A stretch of 64,000 bases of DNA from UBA8752 sp049610565 (GTDB lineage: Bacteria > Bacteroidota > Bacteroidia > Flavobacteriales_D > Sanyastnellaceae), in NCBI GenBank assembly GCA_049610565.1, contig JBMYZR010000002.1, positions 62,001 through 126,000 on the forward strand, written 5' to 3'. Below, one piece after another: positions 1 to 8,163 of this stretch. The number at the start of each line of letters is the position of its first letter. Within the stretch, counting starts at the first letter, position 1. The notes beneath the pieces are model-generated. The model worked only from the letters and a program-made list of their open reading frames with translations, did not search any database and had not been told where the DNA came from. Made by a program: the position numbers and the translations under genes.

Positions 1-597
1 CCATTGGCGGGCTGCATTCCGCAGCTCATCCAGATGCCGCTGCTTTACGCCATGTTCCGGTTCTTCCCGGCCAACATCGAGCTCCGCGGCAAGAGCTTCC
101 TGTGGGCGGATGACCTCGGCGCCTTCGACAGCATCCTCGACCTGCCCTTCGAGATCCCGTTCTACGGGGCGCACGTCTCGGGCTTCACCGTCCTCATGGC
201 CGGCTCCATGTTCGTGTACATGAACCAGACCATGGCTCAACAGGCCGCGCCCACGCAGCCCGGCATGCCCGACATGCGCGTCATCGGCCGCATCATGCCG
301 TTCTTCATGTTGTTCTTCTTCAACAAGTTCGCCAGCGGCCTCAGCCTGTACTACTTCATCGCCAACCTGATCACCATCGGGCAGGTCACGACGGTCAAGA
401 AGTTCTTCATCGACGAGGACAAGATCCGCGAGAAAATCAAGGCCAAGCAGGCCGAGCCCAAGGACGAGACGAAGAAGAAAAGCAGCTTTGCCGAGCGCCT
501 CGAGGCCATGCAGAAGGAGCAACAGAAGAAGGCCGAGGAGATGAAGCTCCAGCGCGACCAGGCCCGCAAGGCCCGCAACCAGAAACGCAAGAAGTGA
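1..597 (+). CDS. yidC: Membrane protein insertase YidC, C-terminal part (5' end outside window)
   Basis: YidC inserts and folds proteins in the inner membrane, alone or with SecYEG. Only the last ~199 residues are present; the frame is open from base 1 (P-L-A-G-C-I-P-Q-L). The segment PQLIQMPLLYAMFRFFPA followed by SFLWADDL is the conserved transmembrane and hairpin region of the Bacteroidota YidC core. Two further membrane segments follow (FTVLMAGSMFVYM and IMPFFMLFFFNKFASGLSLYYF). The protein ends in a long Lys/Glu/Gln-rich cytoplasmic tail (about the last 70 residues), typical of this phylum and thought to contact ribosomes. Its stop overlaps the GTG start of the following lipoprotein gene (GTGA), so the two are probably cotranscribed. 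The identification is secure; the full length is unknown because of the window edge. Confidence 0.95.
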   Translation, partial: PLAGCIPQLIQMPLLYAMFRFFPANIELRGKSFLWADDLGAFDSILDLPFEIPFYGAHVSGFTVLMAGSMFVYMNQTMAQQAAPTQPGMPDMRVIGRIMPFFMLFFFNKFASGLSLYYFIANLITIGQVTTVKKFFIDEDKIREKIKAKQAEPKDETKKKSSFAERLEAMQKEQQKKAEEMKLQRDQARKARNQKRKK

Positions 598-1040
598 ACC
601 GGATCCTGATGCTCCTCCCGGTCCTGCTCTTGGTGGCGGGATGCAGCGGTCCTGCCGCCTACCTCAAGACCGCCGAGGAGCCCTGGTTGCGCTACGAGCG
701 CACGCCCTGTTTCGGTCCCTGCCCCGCCTTCATCCTGGAGGTAGACTCCGATGGTGAAGCCCGGTACAACGGCCGCCGGAATGTGAAATTCGAGGGCACC
801 TACCGCGGCCAGTGGGACGAGCAAACGCTCCGCACCGTGGCCGAAGCCGCCCATCAAGCCGACCTGAAACGGAACGCCGGCGTGTACGACAATCCCCTCG
901 TGACCGACCTGCCCACCAAACGCATTCTGCTTGGCGGACACGTCTTCGTCGACCGGATTGACGCGCCGCCGATGGACGGTCTGTACAGCGTCCTCGACAG
1001 CCTGATTTCCGTCACGGATTGGGCGGCCACGGGGCAATGA
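594..1040 (+). CDS. Small lipoprotein, DUF6438-like
   Basis: A 148-residue predicted lipoprotein of unknown function. The N-terminus MNRILMLLPVLLLVAGC is a short lipoprotein signal with lipobox VAGC; Cys17 would be lipidated. The mature part begins with a conserved-looking TPCFGPCPAF motif followed by an acidic strand, DGEARYNG. This matches my memory of the DUF6438 pattern (two Cys around Gly-Pro, then a beta-rich domain). I chose the GTG at 594 because it overlaps the yidC stop as GTGA; an ATG at 609 (Met6) would also leave a functional signal. Translational coupling to yidC suggests an envelope role, but nothing in the sequence gives a biochemical activity. Confidence 0.75.
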   Translation: MNRILMLLPVLLLVAGCSGPAAYLKTAEEPWLRYERTPCFGPCPAFILEVDSDGEARYNGRRNVKFEGTYRGQWDEQTLRTVAEAAHQADLKRNAGVYDNPLVTDLPTKRILLGGHVFVDRIDAPPMDGLYSVLDSLISVTDWAATGQ

Positions 1041-1050
1041 GCCCCTGCCC

Positions 1051-1058
1051 TATTTTCG
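1051..1058 (+). promoter_or_regulatory. -7-type promoter element upstream of the S46 peptidase
   Basis: TATTTTCG matches the Bacteroidota -7 consensus TAnnTTTG with one change. It lies 48 bases before the ATG at 1107, in the only gap between the lipoprotein and peptidase genes. No clear -33 TTTG element is seen. Confidence 0.35.
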
Positions 1059-1106
1059 CCGCGCGCACGGGAGCCTGAAATCGCCCGTGCCGAACGATTC
1101 AAATTC

Positions 1107-3317
1107 ATGAAGCACCGCATTTTCCTGCTGCTCTTCGCAGCATTCCAACTCGCCTCAATGCCGGCCAAGGCCGACGAAGGCATGTGGCTCCTGCACATGC
1201 TCCAGCGCATCAACGAGGCCGAAATGCAGCAGATGGGTCTCAACCTCTCCGCTGAAGACATTTACTCCCTCAACCAGGCTTGCCTCAAGGACGCCGTCAT
1301 CACCCTCAACGGCGGAAGCTGCACGGCTGAGCTCATTTCCAGCCAGGGACTCGTGCTCACCAACCACCACTGTGCCTACGGTGCAATCCAGGGCTTCAGC
1401 ACGGTGGAGGACGACATCCTGACCAACGGATTCTGGGCCATGAGCCTCGAAGAGGAGAAGCCGATTCCGGACTTCAGCGTCACCTTCCTCCAGCGCATTG
1501 AGGACGTCACCGAGCGCGTGCTTGCCGACGTCACCGCCGACATGGACGAGGGCACCCGCCAGCAGACGATCCAGGCCGCCATCGGTCAGATCGAGGAGGA
1601 GGAGCGCGGCATCAGCCCCGACTTCCGTCCGCAGGTCAAGTCCTTCTACCACGCCAACGAGTTCTACCTCTTCGTGTACCGCGACTACACCGACATCCGC
1701 CTCGTCGGCAACCCGCCGGAGAGCATCGGCAAATTCGGTGGCGACACCGACAACTGGATGTGGCCCCGCCACACGGGCGACTTCTCCCTCCTTCGCATCT
1801 ACGCCGACGCCGACAACAACCCGGCCGACTACAGCGAGACCAACGTCCCCTACCAGCCGAAGCGCCACCTCAAGGTCAGCCTCGACGGCGTCCAGAACGG
1901 CGACTTCACGATGATCATGGGCTACCCGGGCAGCACCGACCGCTTCCTGAGCAGCCGGGGCATCCAGCAGGCCCTCGACCTCTACAACCCGAGTGTGGTC
2001 GACGTTCGCGACCTGAAGCTCAAGACCATGAAGACGCACATGGACGCCGATCCGGCCGTCCGCATCCAGTACGCCGCCAAGTATGCCCAGACCGCCAACT
2101 ACTGGAAGTACTACATCGGCCAGTCCAAGGGACTGAAGGCGCTCGACGTCTATGGCAAGAAGAAGGCCCTCGAGGATGAGTTCACCGCGTGGATGTCCGG
2201 CAATGCCGACCGCGAAGCCCTCTACGGAGAAACCCTCTCCATCCTCGACGAGTACTACGCCAACACCGACGCCACCGTCAAGGGGCAGGTCTACTCCCTC
2301 GAGGCCGGCCTCATCGGGTGCGACCTGATGCTCTTCGCCTTCCGCGTGGGCATGGGCGCACAGGGCCTCTTCAGCGAGGACGCCGACCGCGCCGCCGCTG
2401 CTGCTGCCTCCCTGCAGGACCGGGCTGATGGCTTCTTCAAGGATTACGACCAGTCCACCGACCGCGACCTTTTCATCCAGCTCATGACCAAGTACATGAC
2501 CGACATCGCAGAGGACCAGCAGCCGGCCTTCTTTGCCACCGTGCGGGACAAGTACAAGGGAGACTTCGCCCGGTACGCCGACAAGATGTACCCCAAGAGC
2601 TTCCTCACCGACCCGGTGCGGTTCCAGGCGTTTCTCGCAGACCCCGACCAGAAGGCGCTGGACAAGGACCTCGCCGTGGCCGCAGCCATGAGCCTGATCG
2701 ACACCTACCGCGGCTACTTCGCCTCCCCGGAGCAGAGCAAGTTCGACAAGGGCTACCGCCTGCTGACCGCCGGTCTCCGCGAGATGCAGCCGGAGAAGAT
2801 GTGGTACCCGGACGCCAACTCCACCATGCGCCTCAGCTACGGCCAGGTCGGCGACTATGATCCCGCAGACGCCGTCCATTACGACTTCGTCACCACCGCC
2901 AACGGCATCCTCCAGAAAAAGGACAACAGCAATCCCGAGTTCGTCGTGGACCCGACGCTCGAGACGTTGATCCGCAACGAGGACTACGGCCGCTACGCCG
3001 ACGAGAACGGCGACCTCGTGCTCTGCTTCATTTCCGGCAACGACATCACCGGCGGAAACTCCGGCAGCCCCGTGCTGAACGGAGACGGTGACCTCATCGG
3101 TCTCGCCTTTGACGGCAACTGGGAAGCCATGAGCGGCGACATCGCCTTCGAACCCGAGCTCCAGCGTACCATCAGCGTGGACATCCGCTACGTCATGTGG
3201 GTCATCGACAAGATGGCCGGTGCCCAGAACCTGATTGACGAGATCGACTTCGTGACCACCCCCAAGCCGATGCCCGCTGCCGAAGAGGCTGCACCGGCCG
3301 TGGAGGAAGGCCGCTGA
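1107..3317 (+). CDS. S46 family dipeptidyl peptidase (DPP7-like)
   Basis: A 736-residue exported serine peptidase that removes dipeptides from peptide N-termini in the periplasm, feeding amino-acid catabolism. The N-terminus is a signal peptide with likely cleavage after PAKA. The chymotrypsin-like triad is visible: His88 in LTNHHC, Asp225 in RHTGDFS (after the family signature GGDTDNWMW) and Ser652 in GGNSGSP. Eighteen residues after the catalytic serine, where DPP11 enzymes have an Arg that selects acidic P1 residues, this protein has Gly670 (FDGNW). That favours a DPP7-type preference for hydrophobic P1 residues; this specificity is inference from known structures of the family. Length is typical (about 700-740). 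The gene stands alone, preceded by its own promoter-like element and closed by a strong terminator shared with ppc. Confidence 0.95.
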   Translation: MKHRIFLLLFAAFQLASMPAKADEGMWLLHMLQRINEAEMQQMGLNLSAEDIYSLNQACLKDAVITLNGGSCTAELISSQGLVLTNHHCAYGAIQGFSTVEDDILTNGFWAMSLEEEKPIPDFSVTFLQRIEDVTERVLADVTADMDEGTRQQTIQAAIGQIEEEERGISPDFRPQVKSFYHANEFYLFVYRDYTDIRLVGNPPESIGKFGGDTDNWMWPRHTGDFSLLRIYADADNNPADYSETNVPYQPKRHLKVSLDGVQNGDFTMIMGYPGSTDRFLSSRGIQQALDLYNPSVVDVRDLKLKTMKTHMDADPAVRIQYAAKYAQTANYWKYYIGQSKGLKALDVYGKKKALEDEFTAWMSGNADREALYGETLSILDEYYANTDATVKGQVYSLEAGLIGCDLMLFAFRVGMGAQGLFSEDADRAAAAAASLQDRADGFFKDYDQSTDRDLFIQLMTKYMTDIAEDQQPAFFATVRDKYKGDFARYADKMYPKSFLTDPVRFQAFLADPDQKALDKDLAVAAAMSLIDTYRGYFASPEQSKFDKGYRLLTAGLREMQPEKMWYPDANSTMRLSYGQVGDYDPADAVHYDFVTTANGILQKKDNSNPEFVVDPTLETLIRNEDYGRYADENGDLVLCFISGNDITGGNSGSPVLNGDGDLIGLAFDGNWEAMSGDIAFEPELQRTISVDIRYVMWVIDKMAGAQNLIDEIDFVTTPKPMPAAEEAAPAVEEGR

Positions 3318-3343
3318 TCGACCGTCACCACCACCCAACGAAA

Positions 3344-3366
3344 AGCCCCGCCGATTTGGCGGGGCT
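3344..3366. terminator. Bidirectional rho-independent terminator between the S46 peptidase and ppc
   Basis: A perfect 9-bp stem (AGCCCCGCC / GGCGGGGCT) with loop GATTT, flanked by an A-run on the left and a T-run on the right. It can therefore end transcription from both convergent genes. Confidence 0.9.
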
Positions 3367-3391
3367 TTTTGCATTCTCAGACGTCAGAGAT

Positions 3392-5890
3392 TCAGACGGC
3401 GTTGCGGCCGGCATTGATGATGCCGAACATCGTCCGCACAATGAGCTTCTCGAGCACACTGCGGTCAGCTGGCGCATCACCCTGATCGTCGAGCCACTGC
3501 AGGGCCGCCTGTTGGATGACGAGCAGCGGCAGGATGATGCCTTCGCGCAGGTCGATGGATTCGGCGATGGCCGGGGCCCGCTCCATCAATTCCGTTTGTC
3601 CGGCGATGCGGAGGATCAATTTGCGCGACAATTCGAACTCCTCGCGGACCTTGCACCACAGGTCGCCAAACCGCTCGTCCTGCTCGAGGTGAGCCGTGAG
3701 GGCGAAGTTGCACTTGCGCATGCTCTGCATGCTGTTCTCCAGCAGGGCGGCGAACAGGGGCTGATCACGATACAACGCCGCAGCCTCCTCGAGTCTTCCC
3801 TCCTTCTTCAATTCCGCCAGCGCGGTGCCGATGCCGAAGAATCCAGGCACGTTCTGCTTGAGTTGGCTCCACGACCCCACAAACGGAATCGCCCGCAAAT
3901 CATCCAGCGTCAGCGGTCCATCCTTCTTGCGGCTGGTCGGGCGGCTCGCGATGTTGGTCGCTCCGTAATGCTTGAGCGTGCCGTAGGTGGAGAGGTACTC
4001 CATGAACACGGGGTGGGCCTTGAGCGCGTTGTACTCGGCATAGCTGCGTTCGGCGAGTTGGTCCATCAACGCGCGCTGGTCGGTGGTCCACCGGGACTTT
4101 TCCGGATCGATCAACCGGTGCTGGATGCCCGCCGTGAGCAGCAGCTCCAGGTTGTAGGACGCGCTGCGTGGGGTGCCGAAGTTGGAGCTGATGGATTGCC
4201 CCTGGATGGTCGTCTGGACCTCCCGGGTGTCGACGTCGGGGCCGAGGCTGGCGTAGAACCGGTGCGTGTTGCCACCGCCGCGGGCTGGCGGGCCGCCACG
4301 GCCATCGAAAAAGACCACCTCCACGCCGCTCTCGCGGCACACGGCAGACAGCCGTTCCTTGGCCTGGTGGATGGACCAGTTGGCCCTCAGGTATCCGCCG
4401 TCCTTGGTTCCATCGCTGAAGCCGAGCATGACGTGCTGGACATTCTGGCGCTGGGCCACATGCTCCCGGTACTCGGCCGTGTCAAACAGGAGGCGCATCT
4501 GGTCAGGCGCACCGGCCAGGTCATCCACCGTCTCGAAGAGCGGCACGAAATCCAGCGCCATCGCGTCACCGGCGTGGGCATGCCGCGCCATGGTGTACAG
4601 CCGGATCACGTCTTCCGCGCCCCGACAGTTGCTGATGATGAACCGGTGGCACCCCCGGGAACCATTCAATTGCTGGATCTCCCGGATTGAGCCCATGACC
4701 TCCCAGGCATCCCGAACCACCTCGTCGGTGTCCTCCGGCATGACGCTGGCCGTGTCACTGGCGAGCAACGCGGGGATGCCCTCCGGCAGCCCCAAGGCGT
4801 CGGCGGACCGGCGCAACACCCGGCTGTCCTGCCGGATGTCGATGGCCGCGAAATGCCGGCCGAACATCAGGATGGCCACACGCAACCGCGCAATGTCCTC
4901 AGCGTGCAATCCGCCGAAATCCTGGCGGACGCGCTCCTCGATGGCTTCGAGCCCCTCGAGTACCCCCTCGTCATCGAACACCTGGGAGTCGATGTCGAGG
5001 ATGGCCTCCTCCACCCGCGACTGGAGGGCATCCAACTCGATGTCGAGTCCCTTGAAGGTAATGCGGCGACGCAACTGGCGGAAGGACCGGCGGTAACACC
5101 GCAGCAGGGTGAGGCGGAGTCGACGGGCCACCCGCAGGGTCGTGCCGGCATCCACGTACGGGTTGCCGTCCCGGTCACCGCCCGGCCAGAACCCCACGGA
5201 GAACAAACCGGCTGCCGTGTCGAGGGACACTCCGGTGGACGCCGCCACCCGGAGGGCCAATTTGGGCAAGGCCTCGAAGAACACATGCTCGAGGTACCAG
5301 CTCTGGCGGACCGCCTCCTCATACGGCGTCGGCTTCTTGGTCTGGAAGAACGGCGTCAAGCCCAGCTGGTGGAGCAGGTTGTGGGCACTCTCCAGGTCTC
5401 CCGCCTCGATCCTCGCCGTCAAATCGGTGATGATGCCCAGGGCCGTTCCCGGATAGAACTGCGTGGGGTGGGCCGTCAACACAACCCGCACATGTTGGCC
5501 CTCCAAGGCATCGGCCAAGGCCTCTTCCAGCCCGCGGCGGGCAATCCGGGGCAGGATGCCGGCGAGGGACTCCGCGCCTTCGAGATCATTGAGCCGGTCA
5601 TAGCGGGCATCCTCGAGGGCATCCACCAAAACGACCTGGCGCTCGATGTACTGGACATACCGGAACAGCAGGCCAATGCGCTCCTCCTCCGGCAGGTGAA
5701 CCTCTTCCAGGTGTTCCGCGAGGAGGTCCATGGGCGACCGCCCGTCCGCGAGTCCTTCCCGACAGGCTTCCGCGAACAGCGGCACGCGGAGTCCCGTTCC
5801 CCGGATGCCGTCGAGCGGCAAAGTCAGGAAGATGCTGTTGTAGACTTCAAAGGGGCGCGCCACAGCGGACGCGTAGGTCGAATGCTCCAT
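3392..5890 (-). CDS. ppc: Phosphoenolpyruvate carboxylase
   Basis: Carboxylates PEP with bicarbonate to oxaloacetate, an anaplerotic step in the cytoplasm. The 832-residue protein has the catalytic motifs in order: VVLTAHPTQ (His141), GFWPGGDRDGNP near residue 240, the Arg/Gly loop FFDGRGGPPARGGG near residue 530, and QGQSISSNFGT just after it. The C-terminus ends IINAGRNAV, close to the conserved PEPC tail that contributes the active-site Asn. It is slightly shorter than the ~880-residue enterobacterial enzyme, as is usual in Bacteroidota. The ATG at 5890 is the first Met and gives the expected N-terminus. Transcribed away from the aldo/keto reductase gene, with a perfect TAATTTTG promoter-like box upstream and a shared terminator downstream. 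Confidence 0.96.
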   Translation of the reverse strand: MEHSTYASAVARPFEVYNSIFLTLPLDGIRGTGLRVPLFAEACREGLADGRSPMDLLAEHLEEVHLPEEERIGLLFRYVQYIERQVVLVDALEDARYDRLNDLEGAESLAGILPRIARRGLEEALADALEGQHVRVVLTAHPTQFYPGTALGIITDLTARIEAGDLESAHNLLHQLGLTPFFQTKKPTPYEEAVRQSWYLEHVFFEALPKLALRVAASTGVSLDTAAGLFSVGFWPGGDRDGNPYVDAGTTLRVARRLRLTLLRCYRRSFRQLRRRITFKGLDIELDALQSRVEEAILDIDSQVFDDEGVLEGLEAIEERVRQDFGGLHAEDIARLRVAILMFGRHFAAIDIRQDSRVLRRSADALGLPEGIPALLASDTASVMPEDTDEVVRDAWEVMGSIREIQQLNGSRGCHRFIISNCRGAEDVIRLYTMARHAHAGDAMALDFVPLFETVDDLAGAPDQMRLLFDTAEYREHVAQRQNVQHVMLGFSDGTKDGGYLRANWSIHQAKERLSAVCRESGVEVVFFDGRGGPPARGGGNTHRFYASLGPDVDTREVQTTIQGQSISSNFGTPRSASYNLELLLTAGIQHRLIDPEKSRWTTDQRALMDQLAERSYAEYNALKAHPVFMEYLSTYGTLKHYGATNIASRPTSRKKDGPLTLDDLRAIPFVGSWSQLKQNVPGFFGIGTALAELKKEGRLEEAAALYRDQPLFAALLENSMQSMRKCNFALTAHLEQDERFGDLWCKVREEFELSRKLILRIAGQTELMERAPAIAESIDLREGIILPLLVIQQAALQWLDDQGDAPADRSVLEKLIVRTMFGIINAGRNAV

Positions 5891-5933
5891 GGAGTACAGG
5901 ATTGCGTTGAATCCGGAGCATTGCCGGCTTCTC

Positions 5934-5941
5934 CAAAATTA
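5934..5941 (-). promoter_or_regulatory. -7-type promoter element for ppc
   Basis: On the minus strand this reads TAATTTTG, an exact match to TAnnTTTG. The ATG of ppc is 43 bases downstream. Confidence 0.5.
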
Positions 5942-5983
5942 CAACGCAGCCCCCTCCCCGGTTCGGTTCCTTGCCCCGCCCGC

Positions 5984-5991
5984 TAACTTCG
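5984..5991 (+). promoter_or_regulatory. -7-type promoter element directly before the aldo/keto reductase start
   Basis: TAACTTCG, then exactly 4 bases, then the ATG at 5996. This spacing predicts transcription starting at or next to the start codon, that is, a leaderless mRNA. Confidence 0.5.
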
Positions 5992-5995
5992 CGGC

Positions 5996-6979
5996 ATGGA
6001 ATACCGCAGACTGGGGCGCAGCGGCCTTCAATTGTCCGAACTCTCGTTCGGAAGCTGGATCACCTTCGGCAACCAGATCGAGGACGGCACGAGTGGCCGG
6101 CTGCTGGACATGGCCTACGACGCCGGCATCAATTTCTTTGACAATGCGGAGGTATACGCCCACGGAGCCTCCGAGGAAGTCATGGGCCGGCTCCTCGCCC
6201 AACGCGACTGGCCGCGCGACACGTGGTGTGTGTCCTCCAAGGTGTTCTTCGGGGCCGGTGGCCAATTGCCCACCCAGCGCGGGCTGCACCGCAAGCACGT
6301 CGTCGAGGCCTGCCATGACGCCCTGAAGCGGTTGCGGGTCGATTACCTCGACCTCTTCTTCTGCCACCGCCCGGACAAGCAGACCCCCATGGAGGAAACG
6401 GTGTGGACCATGCACCAGCTGATTCAACAAGGCAAAATCCTCTACTGGGGAACGAGCGAATGGAGTGCAGCAGAAATCATGGACGCCCACCGGATCGCCG
6501 AGCGGCACCACCTCATCGGCCCGGTCATGGAGCAGCCTCAATACAACATGTTCGTGCGCCGCAAGGTGGAGGTGGAGTACCAGGACGTCTACCGCACGGT
6601 GGGCCTGGGCACCACCATCTGGAGCCCCCTGGCCTCCGGCCTTTTGACCGGCAAATACAACCGAGGCGCCAGTGCTGATGTCCGCCTCAAGCGCGACGAA
6701 CTGAGCTGGCTGGCAGACATTGTCCTCAATGAAAAGAACCTCGCCAAGGTGGAGCGCCTCGGCGATCTCGCCGGAGACCTCGGCACGACCCTGCCCAAGC
6801 TCGCGCTGGCGTGGTGCCTCAAGAATCCGGACGTCTCGACGGTCCTCCTCGGGGCGTCGAAGCCGGAACAACTCGAGGAGAACCTGGGCGCACCCGCTGT
6901 GGTCCCCCTCCTGACCGAGAACGTCATGGCCCGCATCGACGAGATCCTCGACAACGCGCCTGCCCACCCTGAATACTGA
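5996..6979 (+). CDS. Aldo/keto reductase, Kv-beta-like (AKR6-type)
   Basis: A 327-residue NADPH-dependent oxidoreductase with a TIM-barrel fold; the natural substrate cannot be told from sequence. It begins MEYRRLGRSGLQLSELSFG, the typical first strand of the family. The catalytic tetrad is recognisable: Asp and Tyr in FFDNAEVYAHG, Lys in CVSSKVFF and His in LFFCHRPD. The segments QYNMFVRRKVE and IWSPLASGLLTGKYN resemble potassium-channel beta-subunit and YghZ-type reductases, which favours AKR6 over the classical aldose reductases. It is followed by trmD after only 4 bases, so the pair is likely cotranscribed. Probable cytoplasmic role in carbonyl detoxification, which is inference. Confidence 0.9.
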   Translation: MEYRRLGRSGLQLSELSFGSWITFGNQIEDGTSGRLLDMAYDAGINFFDNAEVYAHGASEEVMGRLLAQRDWPRDTWCVSSKVFFGAGGQLPTQRGLHRKHVVEACHDALKRLRVDYLDLFFCHRPDKQTPMEETVWTMHQLIQQGKILYWGTSEWSAAEIMDAHRIAERHHLIGPVMEQPQYNMFVRRKVEVEYQDVYRTVGLGTTIWSPLASGLLTGKYNRGASADVRLKRDELSWLADIVLNEKNLAKVERLGDLAGDLGTTLPKLALAWCLKNPDVSTVLLGASKPEQLEENLGAPAVVPLLTENVMARIDEILDNAPAHPEY

Positions 6980-6983
6980 TCCG

Positions 6984-7664
6984 ATGCGCATCGACATCCT
7001 GTCCGCCGTTCCCGACCTGTTGAAGGGCCCCTTCAGCGAGAGCATCGTGGGGCGTGCCCGCAAGGCCGGGGTCGTGGAGGTCGAAGTCCACGACATCCGC
7101 AAGTGGACCACCGACAAGCACGGCAAAATCGACGACACCCCATTCGGCGGAGGCGCCGGCATGGTCATGGCCATCCAGCCCATCGTGGACGCCATCGCCG
7201 ACCTGAAGTCCCAGCGCGACTACGACGAGGTCATCTACCTGACGCCGGACGGAGAGCGCCTGGGCCAATCCCGGGTGAACCAATTGAGCCTGTCCGGCAA
7301 CCTGCTGATGCTCTGCGGCCACTACAAGGGCATCGACCAGCGCATCCGCGACCACGTGATCACCCTCGAGCTGAGCATCGGAGACTACGTGCTGAGTGGA
7401 GGCGAACTCGCCGCTGCCGTTCTTGCCGACGCCATTGTCCGCCTTGTGCCCGGGGCGATCGGCGATGGCGAAAGTGCGTTGACGGACAGCTTTCAGGATG
7501 GACTCCTCGCTCCCCCCGTCTACACCCGGCCCGCAGAATGGAACGGACACGCCGTGCCGGAGGTCCTGCTGGGTGGCCATCACGCCGAGATTGATCAATG
7601 GCGGATGGAGCAGGCCATGGAGCGGACACAACGACTTCGTCCTGACCTGTTGGACGAGGCTTGA
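6984..7664 (+). CDS. trmD: tRNA (guanine-N1)-methyltransferase
   Basis: Methylates G37 next to the anticodon in tRNAs reading CNN codons, preventing +1 frameshifts; S-adenosylmethionine is the donor. The 226-residue protein has the full TrmD pattern: start MRIDILSAVPDLL, the substrate loop TPFGGGAGMVM, and the trefoil-knot SAM site LCGHYKGIDQRI followed by SIGDYVLSGGELAA. The C-terminal helical region contains HAEIDQWR, as in the family. It lies immediately upstream of rplS, the widely conserved trmD-rplS neighbourhood linking tRNA modification with ribosome synthesis. Length and start agree with other members. Confidence 0.97.
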   Translation: MRIDILSAVPDLLKGPFSESIVGRARKAGVVEVEVHDIRKWTTDKHGKIDDTPFGGGAGMVMAIQPIVDAIADLKSQRDYDEVIYLTPDGERLGQSRVNQLSLSGNLLMLCGHYKGIDQRIRDHVITLELSIGDYVLSGGELAAAVLADAIVRLVPGAIGDGESALTDSFQDGLLAPPVYTRPAEWNGHAVPEVLLGGHHAEIDQWRMEQAMERTQRLRPDLLDEA

Positions 7665-7671
7665 AGTTTCG

Positions 7672-7679
7672 TAATATTG
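7672..7679 (+). promoter_or_regulatory. Possible promoter element before rplS
   Basis: TAATATTG differs at one position from TAnnTTTG. It lies in the trmD-rplS gap, 36 bases before the rplS ATG, and may give rplS its own transcript. Confidence 0.25.
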
Positions 7680-7715
7680 CACCCCGTTAAATCGGACACC
7701 CACAATCCCATCGTC

Positions 7716-8078
7716 ATGGATCGTCTTCGTCAAATCTCCCAGCAGCTCAACAACGTGCAGGACTGGCCCGACTTCAAGGCCGGCGACACCATCAAGGTGA
7801 GCTACAAGATCAAGGAGGGCTCCAAGGAGCGTACCCAGGTGTTCCAAGGCACTGTGATTCAGCGCCGTGGAGAAGGTGCCACCGAGACGTTCACCGTCCG
7901 CAAGATGGCCTCCGGCGTCGGCGTGGAGCGGGTCTTCCCCTTCGGAAGCCCCTTCCTCGAAGGCATCGAAGTGATGAAGGTCGGTAAGGTTCGCCGCGCC
8001 CGCATTTACTACCTGCGTGGCCTCACGGGCAAGAGCGCCCGCATCAAGGAGAAGCGCTCCTTCTCCAAGGCGAAGTAA
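7716..8078 (+). CDS. rplS: 50S ribosomal protein L19
   Basis: A large-subunit protein at the interface with the 30S subunit. The 120-residue product reads MDRLRQISQQ, then DFKAGDTIKVSYKI, the L19 core VFQGTVIQRRG, GVGVERVFPFGSP and the basic tail RRARIYYLRGLTGKSARIKEK, all standard L19 blocks. An in-frame upstream TTG at 7677 would add 13 unrelated residues; I chose the ATG at 7716 because it matches the family start. The gene follows trmD by 51 bases and is closed by a very strong hairpin. Confidence 0.97.
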   Translation: MDRLRQISQQLNNVQDWPDFKAGDTIKVSYKIKEGSKERTQVFQGTVIQRRGEGATETFTVRKMASGVGVERVFPFGSPFLEGIEVMKVGKVRRARIYYLRGLTGKSARIKEKRSFSKAK

Positions 8079-8090
8079 ATCGCCACCCCC

Positions 8091-8130
8091 AACGCAGAGA
8101 AGCCGGGTTACCACCCGGCTTCTCTGCGTT
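8091..8130 (+). terminator. Terminator hairpin after rplS
   Basis: A perfect 17-bp inverted repeat (AACGCAGAGAAGCCGGG and its complement) with a 6-base loop. Only two T residues follow, so it is an unusually strong stem with a weak T-tract. It separates the trmD-rplS unit from cutC. Confidence 0.75.
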
Positions 8131-8146
8131 CAGGCCATTCACTGCC

Positions 8147-8154
8147 TATCTTGG
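8147..8154 (+). promoter_or_regulatory. -7-type promoter element for cutC
   Basis: TATCTTGG, a variant of TAnnTTTG, ends 9 bases before the cutC ATG and sits just downstream of the rplS terminator. It predicts a very short leader. Confidence 0.4.
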
Positions 8155-8163
8155 CGACCCTCC

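Noticed and set aside
1155..3374. A 739-codon open frame on the minus strand opposite the S46 peptidase
   Set aside because: It mirrors a clear coding gene in GC-rich DNA; the product is a Val/Glu/Gly-rich sequence with no family motifs and it starts inside the shared terminator region. Similar antisense frames lie opposite ppc, aroC, the symporter, gyrB, the TPR gene and the exporter genes and were rejected for the same reason.
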